DNA from: Allodiplogaster sudhausi
Lineage: Eukaryota > Nematoda > Chromadorea > Rhabditida > Diplogasteridae
Length of the DNA stretch: 64,000 nucleotides
Assembly: GCA_945643635.1 (NCBI GenBank)
Contig: CALZFC010000349.1
Coordinates: forward strand, 2,674,001-2,738,000
Direction of reading: 5' to 3'
Shown here: piece by piece, positions 46,308 to 58,665 of the stretch
Numbering within the stretch: the first letter of the stretch is position 1
How the letters are laid out: every line of letters begins with the position of its first letter
Notes under the pieces: generated by a model
Database searches by the model: none
What the model saw: the letters and a program-made list of their open reading frames with translations, nothing else
Told to the model about the DNA's origin: nothing
Program-made: the position numbers and the translations under genes

Positions 46308-47329
46308 ATGACTTCTACTTTCCTTCTTTTGCTCGCCGCCTCAGGCGCTAGCGCAATTAAATGTTAGAGAACAGTATAGAATGATTCCTTATTCCTTTTA
46401 TTTGTATTTTGAATTTCCTTTATTCATACTTAATAAATAATAGTAGGTGTAAGAGTATATTGATTATTTCATACACATTCTGCTATTTAGCTCTCCCTCA
46501 CCATCCTTCACCGTTCGGGCTTCTCCTCCAACCCAAATTCCTCGCCGACCTTGACCAGGAGGCGCGCAGGGAATTCTTCTCGATTACAGCGAATCAATCG
46601 TCGAGCCGCCGCGAAACGAAAAATTATCTGATTGATTGGGCCGAGCGTAATAATGTAACGGTCAGAATTTTTCAATTTTTATCATACGCGCTCTCAAAGG
46701 GAGTTAATATTTCGATTAATAGTTTGAATTCAGATGTTCCTTAATTAAGTTTTAAAAAATTAAATGGAATTAAAAAGTAACAACATAATTTTCGTGTTCT
46801 AGGACGAGTTTCGGGAGTTTGACGAACACTCAAAGTCTGCCGCAGAGAAGCGAAAGGTGTCGATTGTTGCCGCTATTCAGAAACTGCCTGCGGCGTTTGC
46901 TGAGGTCTATATTTACATTTTATTAAATGATTTTTAAACTGAATTCATTAGAATGTTTTCTTCTTTCTTAAATTGCCTTTTTAAAAGTATCCCTATTTTT
47001 TTCAGCTGTCATCAATCTACGAGGACGAGAATCTGTCTTCGGCAGAGGCGCAAAAGAAGATCCAGACATCGTTCAAGTCTCAAGATGACGACGTCAAGCG
47101 ATTCCTCATCGCCATTTCACTTCCGTATGCTATGAATGTCTTCAGTGGCATCAAGACCGGCATGGAACCACTACGAATCCGTAGAAGTCTCCCCCGCAGC
47201 GAAGGGCAACAGGAAGCCTTCCAAGCACCGAATCAACGGAACAATCTCCCCGTATTCGGAGCAGCACTTGGACGTCCCTCAGGAATTCCTGGGAATACCG
47301 GACTCGGTCTTCCTCAAGCTCATCTATAA
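46308..47329 (+). CDS. SXP/RAL-2 secreted protein, plus partner, 3'-truncated by duplication (unit 1)
   Basis: Exons 46308-46362, 46491-46660, 46803-46904 and 47006-47329 join in phase to 216 residues. Signal peptide MTSTFLLLLAASGASA, then the DUF148 domain (FLADLDQEARREFF, LIDWAERNNVT, DEFREFDEHSKSAAEKRK, SSIYEDENLSSAEAQKKIQT, DDDVKRFLIAISLP). The Gly/Asn-rich tail is cut at the duplication junction (47318) and replaced by three chance residues (AHL) and a stop at 47327-47329. The complete DUF148 domain remains, so a shortened secreted product is possible. No polyadenylation signal of its own is kept; the downstream sequence is unit 2 intergenic DNA. Confidence 0.72.
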
Positions 47330-48166
47330 TATGGCAGATCAGTGGTGCAACCAATCTTCGAAGAAAGCGTGTCAAAAATTGAGCTCAACTTTTTAGCCAA
47401 AAAGGTTGAGGTTGAACATGTAAGTGATCCTCATGTACATTCGTATGTATATCTCTTTTCCCTGTTCGTCTGTTACTCTTTGCTAACTGCTGGCAATCCT
47501 CTTTACAGTTTCTAGTCTGTTGGGCCGGCTTATTTCTCTTGCATGTATTTAATCCCTCGGAGATGTATCGGGGGAGGGGAGGTACAACAAACTCACATTG
47601 AAACGCATGCTTAGGCTTGACATTTCTTGAAAGCGGTATTTATGCGTTCCAGCTGCATAGCAAACATTTCGTTATTGAGACCATGTCGGAAATGGAATTT
47701 CCGGACAACTGTCACACGATGGTCACCGGGTGAAAGATCCTCAGAGTAGCTCTCCCATAATTGCATTCTCTCTCTCCTTTCAGCCGGATTTTTTTCTTCC
47801 TCCTTTCCTCCGTTCTTGCTCAGCTCCCTTTATGTTCCCCTATTTTTCTCTCTCCTTCGCTTTCGTTCATATAGCTCCCTAACGAATTTCAAGAATAATT
47901 TAGTGCTCGATACCGGAGACATTCCAACATTTTAATATGAGTGTTTCTTTGCATCCTTATACATAGCAATGTGTTAAATGAGTTATAAATTTATCACAAA
48001 TTATACCGCGAAAAACAAGATTTTTTAAAAAGAATTTCGTCGTTCCCGCTTTGTTGATTAGGGAAACGGCGAAGGCAGCGTTCGTACTACACGCAGCAAG
48101 TCTTCAATCTATGCAAATGCGCGTGAAGTACTGAGGGTGTCTCTTGGATAAAGAAAAGGATGGACA

Positions 48167-48454
48167 ATGTTAATTGTTTCTGCCACTGTGGTCAAAATGA
48201 ATCTTATGACATTCTCTTGCGAGTGCACGAGAATGAACGCCTGTTCGCATAAGCTACTCTTTTGCCCAGGCAAGAATCACGTCAAGAATAACACCAAGTG
48301 AGTCATTTGCTCTTTAGTGCGACACAATATTTTGTCATTTTTCAGCGAGGACATTTTCGTCAATATCGACCTCAACGTCAGGAGAAGCGAATCAGTTGCA
48401 TGCTGCTCCATTTTCCGTGACTTGCATGGATTCGTCATTATTTCAGGCTCATGA
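48167..48454 (+). CDS. Candidate small cysteine-rich protein, two exons (unit 2)
   Basis: Duplicate of 39761-40048, with identical reading frame and splice sites. Same doubts apply. Confidence 0.3.
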
Positions 48455-50285
48455 ATTGAAAGAGGAACTTGCCAAAATCAAAATCAAATGAATACAGAAC
48501 CGTGTTGGTGCACAAAGCAAGTTGGCTGGGATTTACTGCCATCGAACCTGGACGTCATTTACTGTTCCGGTTACGAATAATGAACATTCACTCTCTTTAA
48601 ATTTCCTAAATTTTCAGACTTGTATAAACAACATTAATGGAAAAAAACAATACTAAAATAATAATAATAAAACTTTTCATATTTCAAAAAAGAGATATTT
48701 ACAACAAGAGCTCACGAAATAAGAATTTCGTAAATATTCGAACTTCAATTGCAATTTAAATTAATTGTGCCAAAACCTGGCTATTTTTACGCGATAAAAT
48801 TATTTACAACTAGAGCTAGAGAGTAAATTACCTACATACTAATTATTGTTGCATAAAATAAGTATTCGAGCTTATCATCTGACTCATTTCAATCAAACTG
48901 GAAATTCAGACCATGCCGAAGTGAAGTACGTGTCAATATTCCTGAAGTCGCCCATCAACGGACGTGCGTTTAGTTGTTTCATTGATAACGAATAGTGCGA
49001 AAGCTTTTATTAACGCACTACAAAGCAATAGATAAATAGCGTTGTTTGATTTATCAAACGATTTCATTTAAGAATAGAATCTCGCAGAAAAAATCCATCT
49101 AATAGCGCTCTTTCATTTCTCCTTTCATTTCGAGTAAAACAAGCCAAAAGATGAACTCGGCTGGTTAGTGCGCCTCCTCTCTAAATGAACTGTTTGATTC
49201 GTCAAAGAAAATCTTTTAAACAATCATGTGTTTCAAGCAATTCATTCAGACAATTTCGCATCAAATAGTGTTGTTTCAGGAAAGTTTATTTATGTATGTA
49301 ATCTTTTTGTTATATTATTTTCTAAAGCTTCATCAGGGTGGATAGCGTGCACAGCGTTCCCAATCGACTGCAATCGTTCAGTGTTCGTTGACGAAGTGGG
49401 GTTCGTGTCCTTTTGAACAATGCTATCCGAAAATTGCGCTGGATATATAGTAATCATCATTGACTTTTTTTATCTAATATTCGTTTAATGTTTCCTTGTA
49501 ATGCAGATACGTGAGACTTGCAAGGATGGGCACGATCGACATTAACGACAATGACTAAATCATCCGTGCAACATCTTGACAAACTTGAGCAAAACTATCC
49601 TGACAATGAGCTCACATTTACTTAAATGTCACTGAAATATTTGGTGAATTTTAGGAGACCTTTTTAGTTTTCCTTTTAATTATACTATTTCGACAGTTTT
49701 TCTATAAGGTTTTGCAATGTTTTTTGTTATGCATTTTCACTTAGTGGTATTTTCGATTGTTTAATGATTAAAGGAGGCGAAAACTCAATTTTTTTGCTAT
49801 AAGGATGATTCTGTGAATGTGTCCGGATTGAGCTTGCGAAAGCATCAGCAAAAATTCAATTTACTAAACTACAAGTTAAAGAAGTAATTTGCATCTGAAA
49901 AGAGTCCCCTGATCATGAGGGAAATATTAGTGATTTGTACAGAACTTTAAATTTAACATTAGTCCCCAGACCAAATTACGGCCAAATAGGTTTGCCGAGC
50001 ATATCATGACCGGCGACCGTGAAATATGGTCGTCGACCGTAAAGTATATGCCGGCATATTCATGATTCACCAAACGGACGCAAACCGCCAATTTGAAAAA
50101 ACGCATGTTTTACGTCAAAAGGTTTCGAAACAAGGATCTTGGCAAAATGCCAAGAACCTGCGGCTCACGACTATAGTACTTGAATGAGTCGGCATTTCGT
50201 GTTAAGAGTTAACGACTTTCAAGCTCCTTTAAGAGCAATATTTTCCCCTTCTTGCTCTTGTGGTTAGGAGACCTATTTTAATCGC

Positions 50286-50513
50286 TTGTATTCCACTCTT
50301 TTCAATGTGCTTTTCAATGTTAGAGAAAGAGAGATTGAGAGCAAGAGAAACGACGAAAACGAGGGAGAGAGAAAAGGTGTTGGAGACTTACAATTAGACA
50401 GGCTGTGCAAGACTGTTACTATTTTCGAGCACTGTGTTGCATTGTTTGAAAGTGAAGAGCAAGTGTACATTGTTAGCGATGAGAGATGCTACAAAAGGCT
50501 TGAAAGTAAATAG
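50286..50513 (+). pseudogene. Repeated peptide-coding fragment (unit 2)
   Basis: Duplicate of 41881-42108. Two residues differ (for example isoleucine to phenylalanine before the EHC motif). Confidence 0.3.
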
Positions 50514-50905
50514 ATGAGATGAAAAATAGAAAAGACATTTTTTTCTAGAAAGCAGATATGATTTTTGTTTGGGAGGGCAAAGCAATAGAAGAAAAGAAAA
50601 GGGTCTCTGGTGGCATTTAGTCATGCTGTGTCACTTTCAAATCTAACAGTGCAAACTTATGATCAAAGGCACCATAGAATCGACGAGTTTCGAGATCAAG
50701 ATTGTATTGATTTATTTACTGCAGGGTGTCGATTAGTGAGTGACGGAGGGCAGTAATAAATCGTTAGCCAAAGAACAAAGCTGATTGATTCACTGATATT
50801 GCTGATAAAGACAGACACTGCTTTTTGTTCATGTTTACTTCCTTGCGGCAAGAAAAAATGTATGTATGTTTCAACGGAATTGAATAATTCCAATAATTCC
50901 AGACT

Positions 50906-51877
50906 CTAATGGAAATATCCAGCGACTGGAGCACCTTCCGGAATGGTCAGGATCATTCTTGGAGCCGGGGACGGAGTACGGCCTTTTCCGGAATCTGCTG
51001 GAATGTTTCCAAGCCTGAAGTGGGCCCTTTTCGTAATGTTCTGGAAACTTTCACGGCGGGGGGCTGAAGGAAGACACTTCCAGAATATTCTGAAAAGTTC
51101 CAGGAGCCGGTAACACACACAATGATGAGTCCTCTCTATTCCACGGAAATGCGAGAGTCGACCACGGCAGCAGCAGAAGTATTCGCTGTGGCGAGTGCGG
51201 CTGCCTTCTTGAGGGACCAGTGTCGTAGGAAGAGTGGAAGCGAGACTTGACGGGCCTTCATCTTTTTGTTTCTCGTCAATCCTCTTGGTGCTTCCTTCGT
51301 CGGCTACGACGGATTTTGGTGACGTCTTCTCTTCTCGTCGGCAAAGGGGCGAGGAGGACAGAAGATGCCTGGAATTGTTGTTATCAATAATTTCAAAAGA
51401 AAAATTATGATTTCGAAAACCGTTTAAAAAAAATAAAAGTTCAGCCCGAATGGGTATCCGCCGAATCCGTTGAAGATCCGAGACACCTGCGGCCGTACAG
51501 GGGCGGCCCAGCGAGACGGAGACCATTCGGAAGGTTAAAGATGCCGCCAAAAGTGTTACCACCAAATCCGTTGCCGGCTCCTGGAAAGATGTTTCCGGCG
51601 TTTCCAGAGAGTCCGCTAGTTCCGAATCCATTACAAGCGACTGATTGGGGAACAACGAAGCCAGATGGCAGTCCATAGCCCGGGCTGCGCTGAAGTGACA
51701 CCGAGGCAAGGAAAAGACCTGGCAGGCTCTTGCGTGCCTTGAAGACTCCGAATTCGTTGATGCCAAAAAGACTTCGTCAGACTCGTCGGGTCTGTTTGTC
51801 TGGCTTGAATTCCCTGAATACCGTCCGCTGCGCGACATTGCAGAGGAAGTCGTCGGGATGGTGAAGCAGACACTCAA
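50906..51877 (-). pseudogene. SXP/RAL-2 paralogue fragment, C-terminal half only (unit 2)
   Basis: Duplicate of 42501-43472 with one residue change visible in the long frame. The same missing 5' exons and frame changes apply. Confidence 0.65.
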
Positions 51878-52544
51878 GAAGTTTTCGCTCTTTTTTTAAA
51901 TGTATATCTCGTAATACGAAATTATAAACTTTTACAAAGCTTTTATTTAAATATACATATAATTAGAACTTTTATCAAAACATTTTATTCTTTAAAAAAA
52001 TGTAAGTTATTAGAAATTTTAGCAAAACATTTTTTAATGGAAAATAACGCAAACAATTTAATAATAGAAATCCGTAATCCGTAATCCGCAATAGTCCGTA
52101 CATAAAATGATGACATACAGATTCGATGACGAAGAATCGAGCGCATTGCTTGAGCTGTACCTCGCCGATGTCTGGCGGCTGAAGCGCGCGAAATCAACAG
52201 GATTCCAAACAGCTTGTAGAGGGAGCGTGGCCTGTACTAGTTCTCGTGTAATTATTTGCATGTATGTATGTATTTTTTATATGTACATTTATTTGCATCC
52301 TTACACACTCAGCTCTGTTTCCAGAGGCTTTGCTTTCTTATTATAAGCTTAAAGATTAAGAATAATTTGCCTCTCGACATATTTTACGAGATAATTATGA
52401 TGACGTACTCCACTTTTCGGCGCAATAATTTATATACATATGCTCAAAAATGATAAAGCCAGGAACAAACATATTGAATTATTAGTAAAGAATTATTAAG
52501 GTAGATCATCAAAGCCGAGAAATTATCAGGGTAACTCATCTGCT

Positions 52545-54367
52545 CTATTCCACGGAAATGTCAGAGTCGACAGTAGTAGTAGAAGCAGCATCAGCAGGAG
52601 TAGCATTATTGTTCTCATCAGTGTCGAGTGGACTGTCATCCTGAGGGAACGGTGTCGTAGGAAGAGTGGAAGCGAGGAGAGACGAGTCGTCATCTTTCTC
52701 CTCTTGACCAATCTCGTCTACGCGTCCTTCGTCAGTGACGACAGACTCTGGCGTTGTCGTCTTCTTCTCGTCGGCAAACGGGCGAGGAGGACCGAAGATG
52801 CCTGGAATAAGGGGGAATTGTCTTAATCAATAATGCTTCTAAGAGAAGTGTGATATCGAAAACCTTTACAAAAAAGATGACAAATTCAAGTGTCGTCAAC
52901 TTCTGCCGTACCTGAGAGGAATCCGCTGTTCCACTGGTTCAGCCCGAATGGGAACCCGCCGAACCCGTTGAAGATTCCGTATGGACTTCCGAACGGAGAC
53001 ACCTGCGGCCCGTAAGGGAACTGGCCAGCGAGGCCGAGACCGTTGAGAATGTTAAAGATTCCGCCAAAAGGGTTCCCAGCAAGTCCATTGCTGGCTCCCG
53101 GGAAGATGCTTCCGCCATTACGCTGAATCCGTTACCACCGAATCCATTACCGGCGAATGGTTGGGGAGCAACAAAGCCAGATGGCAATAAATTGCCCGGG
53201 CTGCCCTGAAGTGGCCCAGAGCCAAAACCAAGGCCAGGCAGACTCTTGCGTGCCTTGAAGACTCCGAATTCGTCGCTGCCAAAAACTCCACTTCGTCGGA
53301 CTCGTCGGGTCTCCTTGGCTGGCTTGATGCCCCCGAAGACCATCACTTTCGGCAGCGAAATAGCGATAAGGAACCGCTTGATGTCGTCGTCGTAAGACTT
53401 GAAAGCGGTCGTAATCTTCATTTGGGCTTCGGACGAACTCAAGTTTTCGTCCTCGTAGATGGAGGAAAGCTGAAAAAGGCCGATATCATCGATGTAAGGG
53501 AAAGGGTTTAAGGGCAGAAAGTTTGGAAGCCAACAAGTCATCATTTTGTCTTCTTCAACAGAAAAAGAGCGGATATAAACAAACAAAAGAGGGGGGAACA
53601 GATCAATGTGTGCAAAGGAAACCTCAGCGAACGCTGATGGCAGCTGGCGAATAGCCGAAAGAATCGCTGAATTACGTTCGACAGCGGCAGCCTTTGTGCG
53701 TTCGTCAAACTCCAGAAACTCGTCCTAGATATTGAAATACTCGTTTATTTCTATTTACAGCAGTGCATTAAAGAAAAAATGTTCAGCTTCATTGAACATA
53801 TGTACATAAATATATTGTTGTATTTTGTTGTAGTTGCTTACAAAGAATTTCGCTAACCGTGACATTGTTGCGTTCGGCCCAATCGAGGATAGAAGATCTC
53901 GTCTCTCCTCGGCTCGCACATTGGTTTGAGGAAATCGTGAAGAATTCCTTGCGCGCTTCTCGGGGCAGCTCACTCAGGAACTTTGGATAGAGGCCCGCGG
54001 AAGGGGATGCTGAAAAGTAATTTATTCAATTGTAATTAAACTTTCCGTTTTAACGAGTTCCTTATGCCAAAAGTTTTAACAGAACATTAATTGTTTGCCG
54101 TAAACTGATCGAAATTCATTTATCCCATTAAAGAATCGCGAAGCTCAACCGAATGTTTTTGTGACTATTTTTTTTGTGTCTCTCTAAAACACATGCTCTC
54201 ACGCCTGTTTGTGTCAGGGAAAAGGCGGGAATTCAAAATTGAGTTTTTGGCTCCTTTAATTTTAGAGACTATTCTCCTTTAATTTTAGAGACTATTTATG
54301 ACTAACCTTTCCTTCCGCATACGACACACGAGGCAAGGAGGAGAAGTGCGATGACCATGCGGGTCAT
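52545..54367 (-). pseudogene. SXP/RAL-2 (DUF148) gene, minus partner, frameshifted (unit 2)
   Basis: Duplicate of 44140-45962. The start codon is at 54367-54365 and the final exon ends with TAG at 52545. It has the same signal peptide, DUF148 exons and single-base loss in the Gly/Asn-rich tail (about 53117). Exon 4/5 boundaries and the PFAD-containing last exon are also kept. Confidence 0.75.
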
Positions 54368-54712
54368 GTCGGATAGAGGATGTATTGGAAGAGAGCTAGA
54401 GATGATGAGAAGGTGAAGCTGATACTGTTGTCTCTCTAGTGGATCCGTTTATATATCCCCTTAGCCCCTTTGTCTCCGGTCTCTCTACGATGCTATTACC
54501 GTGTGAAGGTCACAGCCTAGCACCTTTGGCGTGCAGGTGTGCAAGCAAAAGACAAAGAGTCTGGATTGACGCGCCTCTGGGGAACTTTGACTTGGGCCAC
54601 CCTTCATGTGCCGATTTGAGTTGAAGCCATATATAAGCACACCAAGTCGCCTTATTGACAGCACCGGCACAGCTTCTTCCGAGCTTCATCTTGACTCCGA
54701 GCTATCGCCGAC
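54368..54712. promoter_or_regulatory. Bidirectional promoter of SXP/RAL-2 pair 2
   Basis: Copy of 45963-46307: outward-facing TATA boxes at 54448-54455 and 54630-54637. Confidence 0.65.
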
Positions 54713-56377
54713 ATGACTTCTACTTTCCTTCTTTTGCTCGCCGCCTCAGGCGCTAGCGCAATTAAATGTTAGAGAACAGTATAGAATGATTCCTTATTCC
54801 TTTTATTTGTATTTTGAATTTCTTTTATTCATACTTAATAAATAATAGTAGGTGTAAGAGTATATTGATTATTTCATACACATTCTGCTATTTAGCTCTC
54901 CCTCACCATCCTTCACCGTTCGGGCTTCTCCTCCAACCCAAATTCCTCGCCGACCTTGACCAGGAGGCGCGCAGGGAATTCTTCTCGATTACAGCGAATC
55001 AATCGTCGAGCCGCCGCGAAACGAAAAATTATCTGATTGATTGGGCCGAGCGTAATAATGTAACGGTCAGAATTTTTCAATTTTTATCATACGCACTCTC
55101 AAAGGGAGTTAATATTTCGATTAATAGTTTGAATTCAGATGTTCCTTAATTAAGTTTTAAAAAATTAAATGGAATTAAAAAGTAACAACATAATTTTCGT
55201 GTTCTAGGACGAGTTTCGGGAGTTTGACGAACACTCAAAGTCTGCCGCAGAGAAGCGAAAGGTGTCGATTGTTGCCGCTATTCAGAAACTGCCTGCGGCG
55301 TTTGCTGAGGTCTATATTTACATTTTATTAAATGATTTTTAAACTGAATTCATTAGAATGTTTTCTTCTTTCTTAAATTGCCTTTTTAAAAGTATCCCTA
55401 TTTTTTTCAGCTGTCATCAATCTACGAGGACGAGAATCTGTCTTCGGCAGAGGCGCAAAAGAAGATCCAGACATCGTTCAAGTCTCAAGATGACGACGTC
55501 AAGCGATTCCTCATCGCCATTTCACTTCCGTATGCTATGAATGTCTTCAGTGGCATCAAGACCGGCATGGAACCACTACGAATCCGTAGAAGTCTCCCCA
55601 GCAGCGAAGGGCAACAGGAAGCCTTCCAAGCACCGAATCAACGGAACAATCTCCCCGTATTCGGAGCAGCACTTGGACGTCCCTCAGGAATTCCTGGGAA
55701 TACCGGACTCGGTCTTCCTCAAGGCTTCGTTCTTCCCCAGCCACTTGGAAATAACGGATTCAGTAGCAACGGAAACATCTTCCCGGGAGCTATTGATGGA
55801 TTTAACGGGAACAACGGGAACTTTTTCCCGGGAACTTACAATGGATTTGGTGGCAGTCCCTTTGCTGTCAATCTCTATGGCCTAAATGGTCTCTGCCAGT
55901 TTGGCCAGTCGCCATACGGGCCTCAAGTGTCTCCGTACGGAAATCCGTACGGATTCGGCTACGGATACGGTGGATTTCCGTTCGGGAACCAGGGCGGTAT
56001 GAACAACGGATTCTTGTCAGGCAAGCGACAGAGAGATTACCAATTCTTATTCTATTTAATTTTGACCTTTTCAAATTCAAGTATACAGTTTTGATGTGCT
56101 GTATTTTATAATTTTTTATTCTAAATTTAGATGTCAAATGATTCCAGGAATCTTCGGTCCACCTCGCCCGTTCGCCGACGAGAAGAATACGAAAACCACA
56201 ACGCCAGAACCGGCAGTCGTCGTCGCTGAGGAAGGAACCAGCCAGAGCGAAGGCGAGATTGGCGAGGAACAGAACGATAACGAGTCGTCCCTTCTCGCTT
56301 CCAGCCCTTCAACAGCGCCGATTCCTCAAGAGGCCTCTGATAATGACGCTGTTCAATCCACAACGCTTGAAGACTGA
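54713..56377 (+). CDS. SXP/RAL-2 (DUF148) secreted protein, complete
   Basis: Exons 54713-54767, 54896-55065, 55208-55309, 55411-56020 and 56148-56377 total 1167 nt (388 residues), all in phase. Domain order: signal peptide (about residues 1-16, MTSTFLLLLAASGASA); DUF148/SXP-RAL-2 domain (about 25-150); a basic RIRRSL segment; a long Gly/Asn/Phe/Tyr-rich tail with NGN-FPG and YGYGGFPFG repeats; then IFGPPRPFADEK and an acidic Glu/Ser/Asn-rich end. The last intron (56021-56147) starts with GC (TCAG|GCAAGC). AATAAA lies at about 56475. Likely secreted at a nematode-host or cuticle/intestinal surface, by family analogy only. Members are known as cation-binding antigens; function here is unknown. 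The intact member of the cluster. Confidence 0.85.
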
Positions 56378-57113
56378 TTCCACTTCGAAAACTATTACAT
56401 TAATAATTCTACGCTAATAACTGTTTTGCCTTTCTTGCATTGACTGCTCAATTTTCGCTGTTATTTCTGGAAGTAATAAAAAGAGACATGTCTGTATGCA
56501 ACTGAAAGCATCGAAACGCATACATATGTACATACATATATGTATATATGTGTATACACACAAATTTTGATGAAAACATGTTTGAAATAGCATGTGTCAC
56601 CGGCAGCCTTTTGCTTCGATAGTGCTCTTCGCTTTCTTCTTCCGTCATATTCATCGCAGAACTGCACTTCTCTTGACGGCGACTGAAATAATATTCATTT
56701 AGAAAAAAATGTGGGAAAATTTTGCGAGTTCTGCGGAATCGCCGCACGCCCATCGCTTGCTTGTACCATCAGAAAAGCATAAGGTGTATATTAGTTATAA
56801 TAAGTATAAAAATTGGATAAAATTAAATTTTCGCCACGAAACTGTCAGCCATATAGGAAAAATAGGGGATGCTACAAATTCAGATATGAATAAGTGGTTT
56901 TATTTTCATCACATAACAACTGTTAGAGTTTGATATGTACATAAGATGCACAGATACAACAGAGTGTCGACTGTAGATTTGATTTTCAGCTGTGGTGTAT
57001 TATTTTGCAACAAATATGCAGGTCAGACGTGCTTTATTGACAAGAACAAAGGAATACCTAATTTAGTACAAGTCCTGTGAGTGTGAACAGCCGTGGCGGA
57101 AGTGCTTGAAGAC
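56378..57113. other. Intergenic DNA
   Basis: Contains an ATACATATGTA-type tract (56518-56560) and AT-rich sequence. No gene seen on either strand. The AATAAA for the minus-strand ShKT gene lies here (complement of 57033-57038). Confidence 0.5.
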
Positions 57114-58665
57114 TCAGGGACAAATGTTGCATGTCTTGGCGCAATTCTTTCTCTTGTCCTCACGCGAGTATTGGCTTGATGCGCAGAAGCCATTCTTGTT
57201 CCACCAATAGCAACTGAAGCAGAAATCATATCTTATTCAAGGAGGGCAACTGAAACATTAAGTGTGCACTGAAGGAAATTTTGGCAAAAAAATTACATGA
57301 ACATAAATTTATACAGACCAATCATCTGATGATTCAATCCGTATCTTCCCAACTTGAGTCCCACCTTTTTGAAGCATCTGCGATACTTCCACCCAACCTA
57401 TATTGTATTAACACCTCCCGTAGTAGTAGCTCCATTTTCGCGAGGGTTGAACAACATAAGGAGCCCTACGTTAATTTCGAAAAATATGGTAACTTGAAAA
57501 AATTTTTGATTCAAATTAAATAAAGAATCGTATACTTTGGATGCTCGTCCGGTGGGCATAGCGATGGAGGCACAACAGGCGTTGGATTATCTGGGTCTGA
57601 AGTACAGCAGTTGTACAAAACACAAATGAAGTGTTATAAAAGTAATAAACAGAATTTTGATAGCAATCAATGATTTTCTAGTATAACGTATTTTCTCTAT
57701 TAGTACCCCCCTTTATTAGAACCCCCCCCCTCTCTCTAATAGTACTCCCCTCTGAAAATGCCATTGAAAAATAGAACCTCTCTTTCTAGTAGAACCCCCC
57801 CCCCTCCAATAGTACCCCCCTAAAAGTCTACTACTTCAGCTCTAGATGTACTTCGTAAAGATCCTGGAGGCATGGGTGCTCTTACCAATGAACGGATGCC
57901 AAATTCATGATAAATCTGTTGTAAAACGGATATTCCAGTGATGATTCCATTGAATTCGGTCTACGATCCTTCTTTTTTTTGGAATAAAATGTTGTTATTA
58001 AACTTTCAGTGTCTCACATTGAAAAATAGAACCTCTCCCTCTAATAGAATAATAGTGAACTCTCTCGCAAGGGTATTGAAAAATAGAACCCCTGGGGGTA
58101 CTAATAGAGAAAATACGGTAATTGATTATGATGAAGGCCTTTGAAGAACAATAGGCACGCCCAAGCCCCTAATAAAAGCGGTCATCATCCTGTATAGAAT
58201 CACGGCTCTGGAGAAGTGGGCGGAGCTTGTCTGTACCCAGCCAAAATCGCATATTTTATGTGTAAAATTCAAATGCGGAAAATTCGAAGCTGGTTCGGGG
58301 CCGTCGGTTGTCATAGGACCGCTTTTTGTCAGTTGCTAAAATTTACCATACCACGGTATCATTGGGTCAAGCAACCGCGGTTACGCGTTGCGGTATTTTC
58401 AAGGAGCTGAGTATTGGCGTGACCATCTCTGATGACCGGGTTTGAATGGGCGTGATATTGCATGTTTAACCTGTAGTATAAATGCTTATGAATATAAAGC
58501 GGTAGCCAAGAGATGAACTAACCAGGATAAATGCACTTGTAATGATCCCAAAAGAATGAGTTAACGACCTGGATTCTTCTGAGCGTAGGCCGTGGTCATA
58601 TCGGCGACCTGGCCGGCCACGAGCGCGGCGAGTATGCACGGAACGGCGAGCGAGAGCGCGTACAT
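57114..58665 (-). CDS. Secreted ShKT-domain small protein (85 aa)
   Basis: Three exons on the minus strand join exactly in phase: 58665-58569, 57596-57536 and 57213-57114 (258 nt with stop). The product has a signal peptide (MYALSLAVPCILAALVAG), a short linker with Pro-rich PTPVVPP, and one C-terminal ShKT-type domain with cysteines in the expected spacing (SLC, HPNC, GFC, NC, TC, IC: six) and the WWNKNGFC motif. ShKT domains occur in many secreted nematode proteins, often appended to enzymes; a single-domain product is the simplest form and its role is unknown. An AATAAA signal lies about 75 nt past the stop. The first intron (about 970 bp) houses a C-rich MITE. The clean phase across all junctions is the main evidence; expression is untested. 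Confidence 0.75.
57684..58120. mobile_element. C-rich MITE flanked by TA (copy C)
   Basis: Ends TAACGTATTTTCTCTATTAG and CTAATAGAGAAAATACGGTA. Same inner blocks as copies A and B. Inserted in the first intron of the ShKT gene. Confidence 0.85.

Larger units (their letters stand above)
38913..47318. repeat. Tandem duplication, unit 1 (~8.4 kb)
   Basis: Direct repeat of 47319-55723, with an offset of 8405-8407 bp and very few substitutions or indels (for example one T fewer in a T-run near 49466). It begins at CTCATCTATAATATGGCAGA and ends inside exon 4 of the SXP/RAL-2 plus gene at CTTCCTCAAG. The junction 'CTTCCTCAAG|CTCATCTATA' shows one base or less of homology between the joined ends. Confidence 0.95.
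47319..55723. repeat. Tandem duplication, unit 2 (~8.4 kb)
   Basis: Direct copy of 38913-47318. It ends inside exon 4 of the second SXP/RAL-2 plus gene, after which unique sequence restores the full 3' part of that gene. This copy therefore keeps the ancestral 3' end, and unit 1 keeps the ancestral left flank. Confidence 0.95.
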
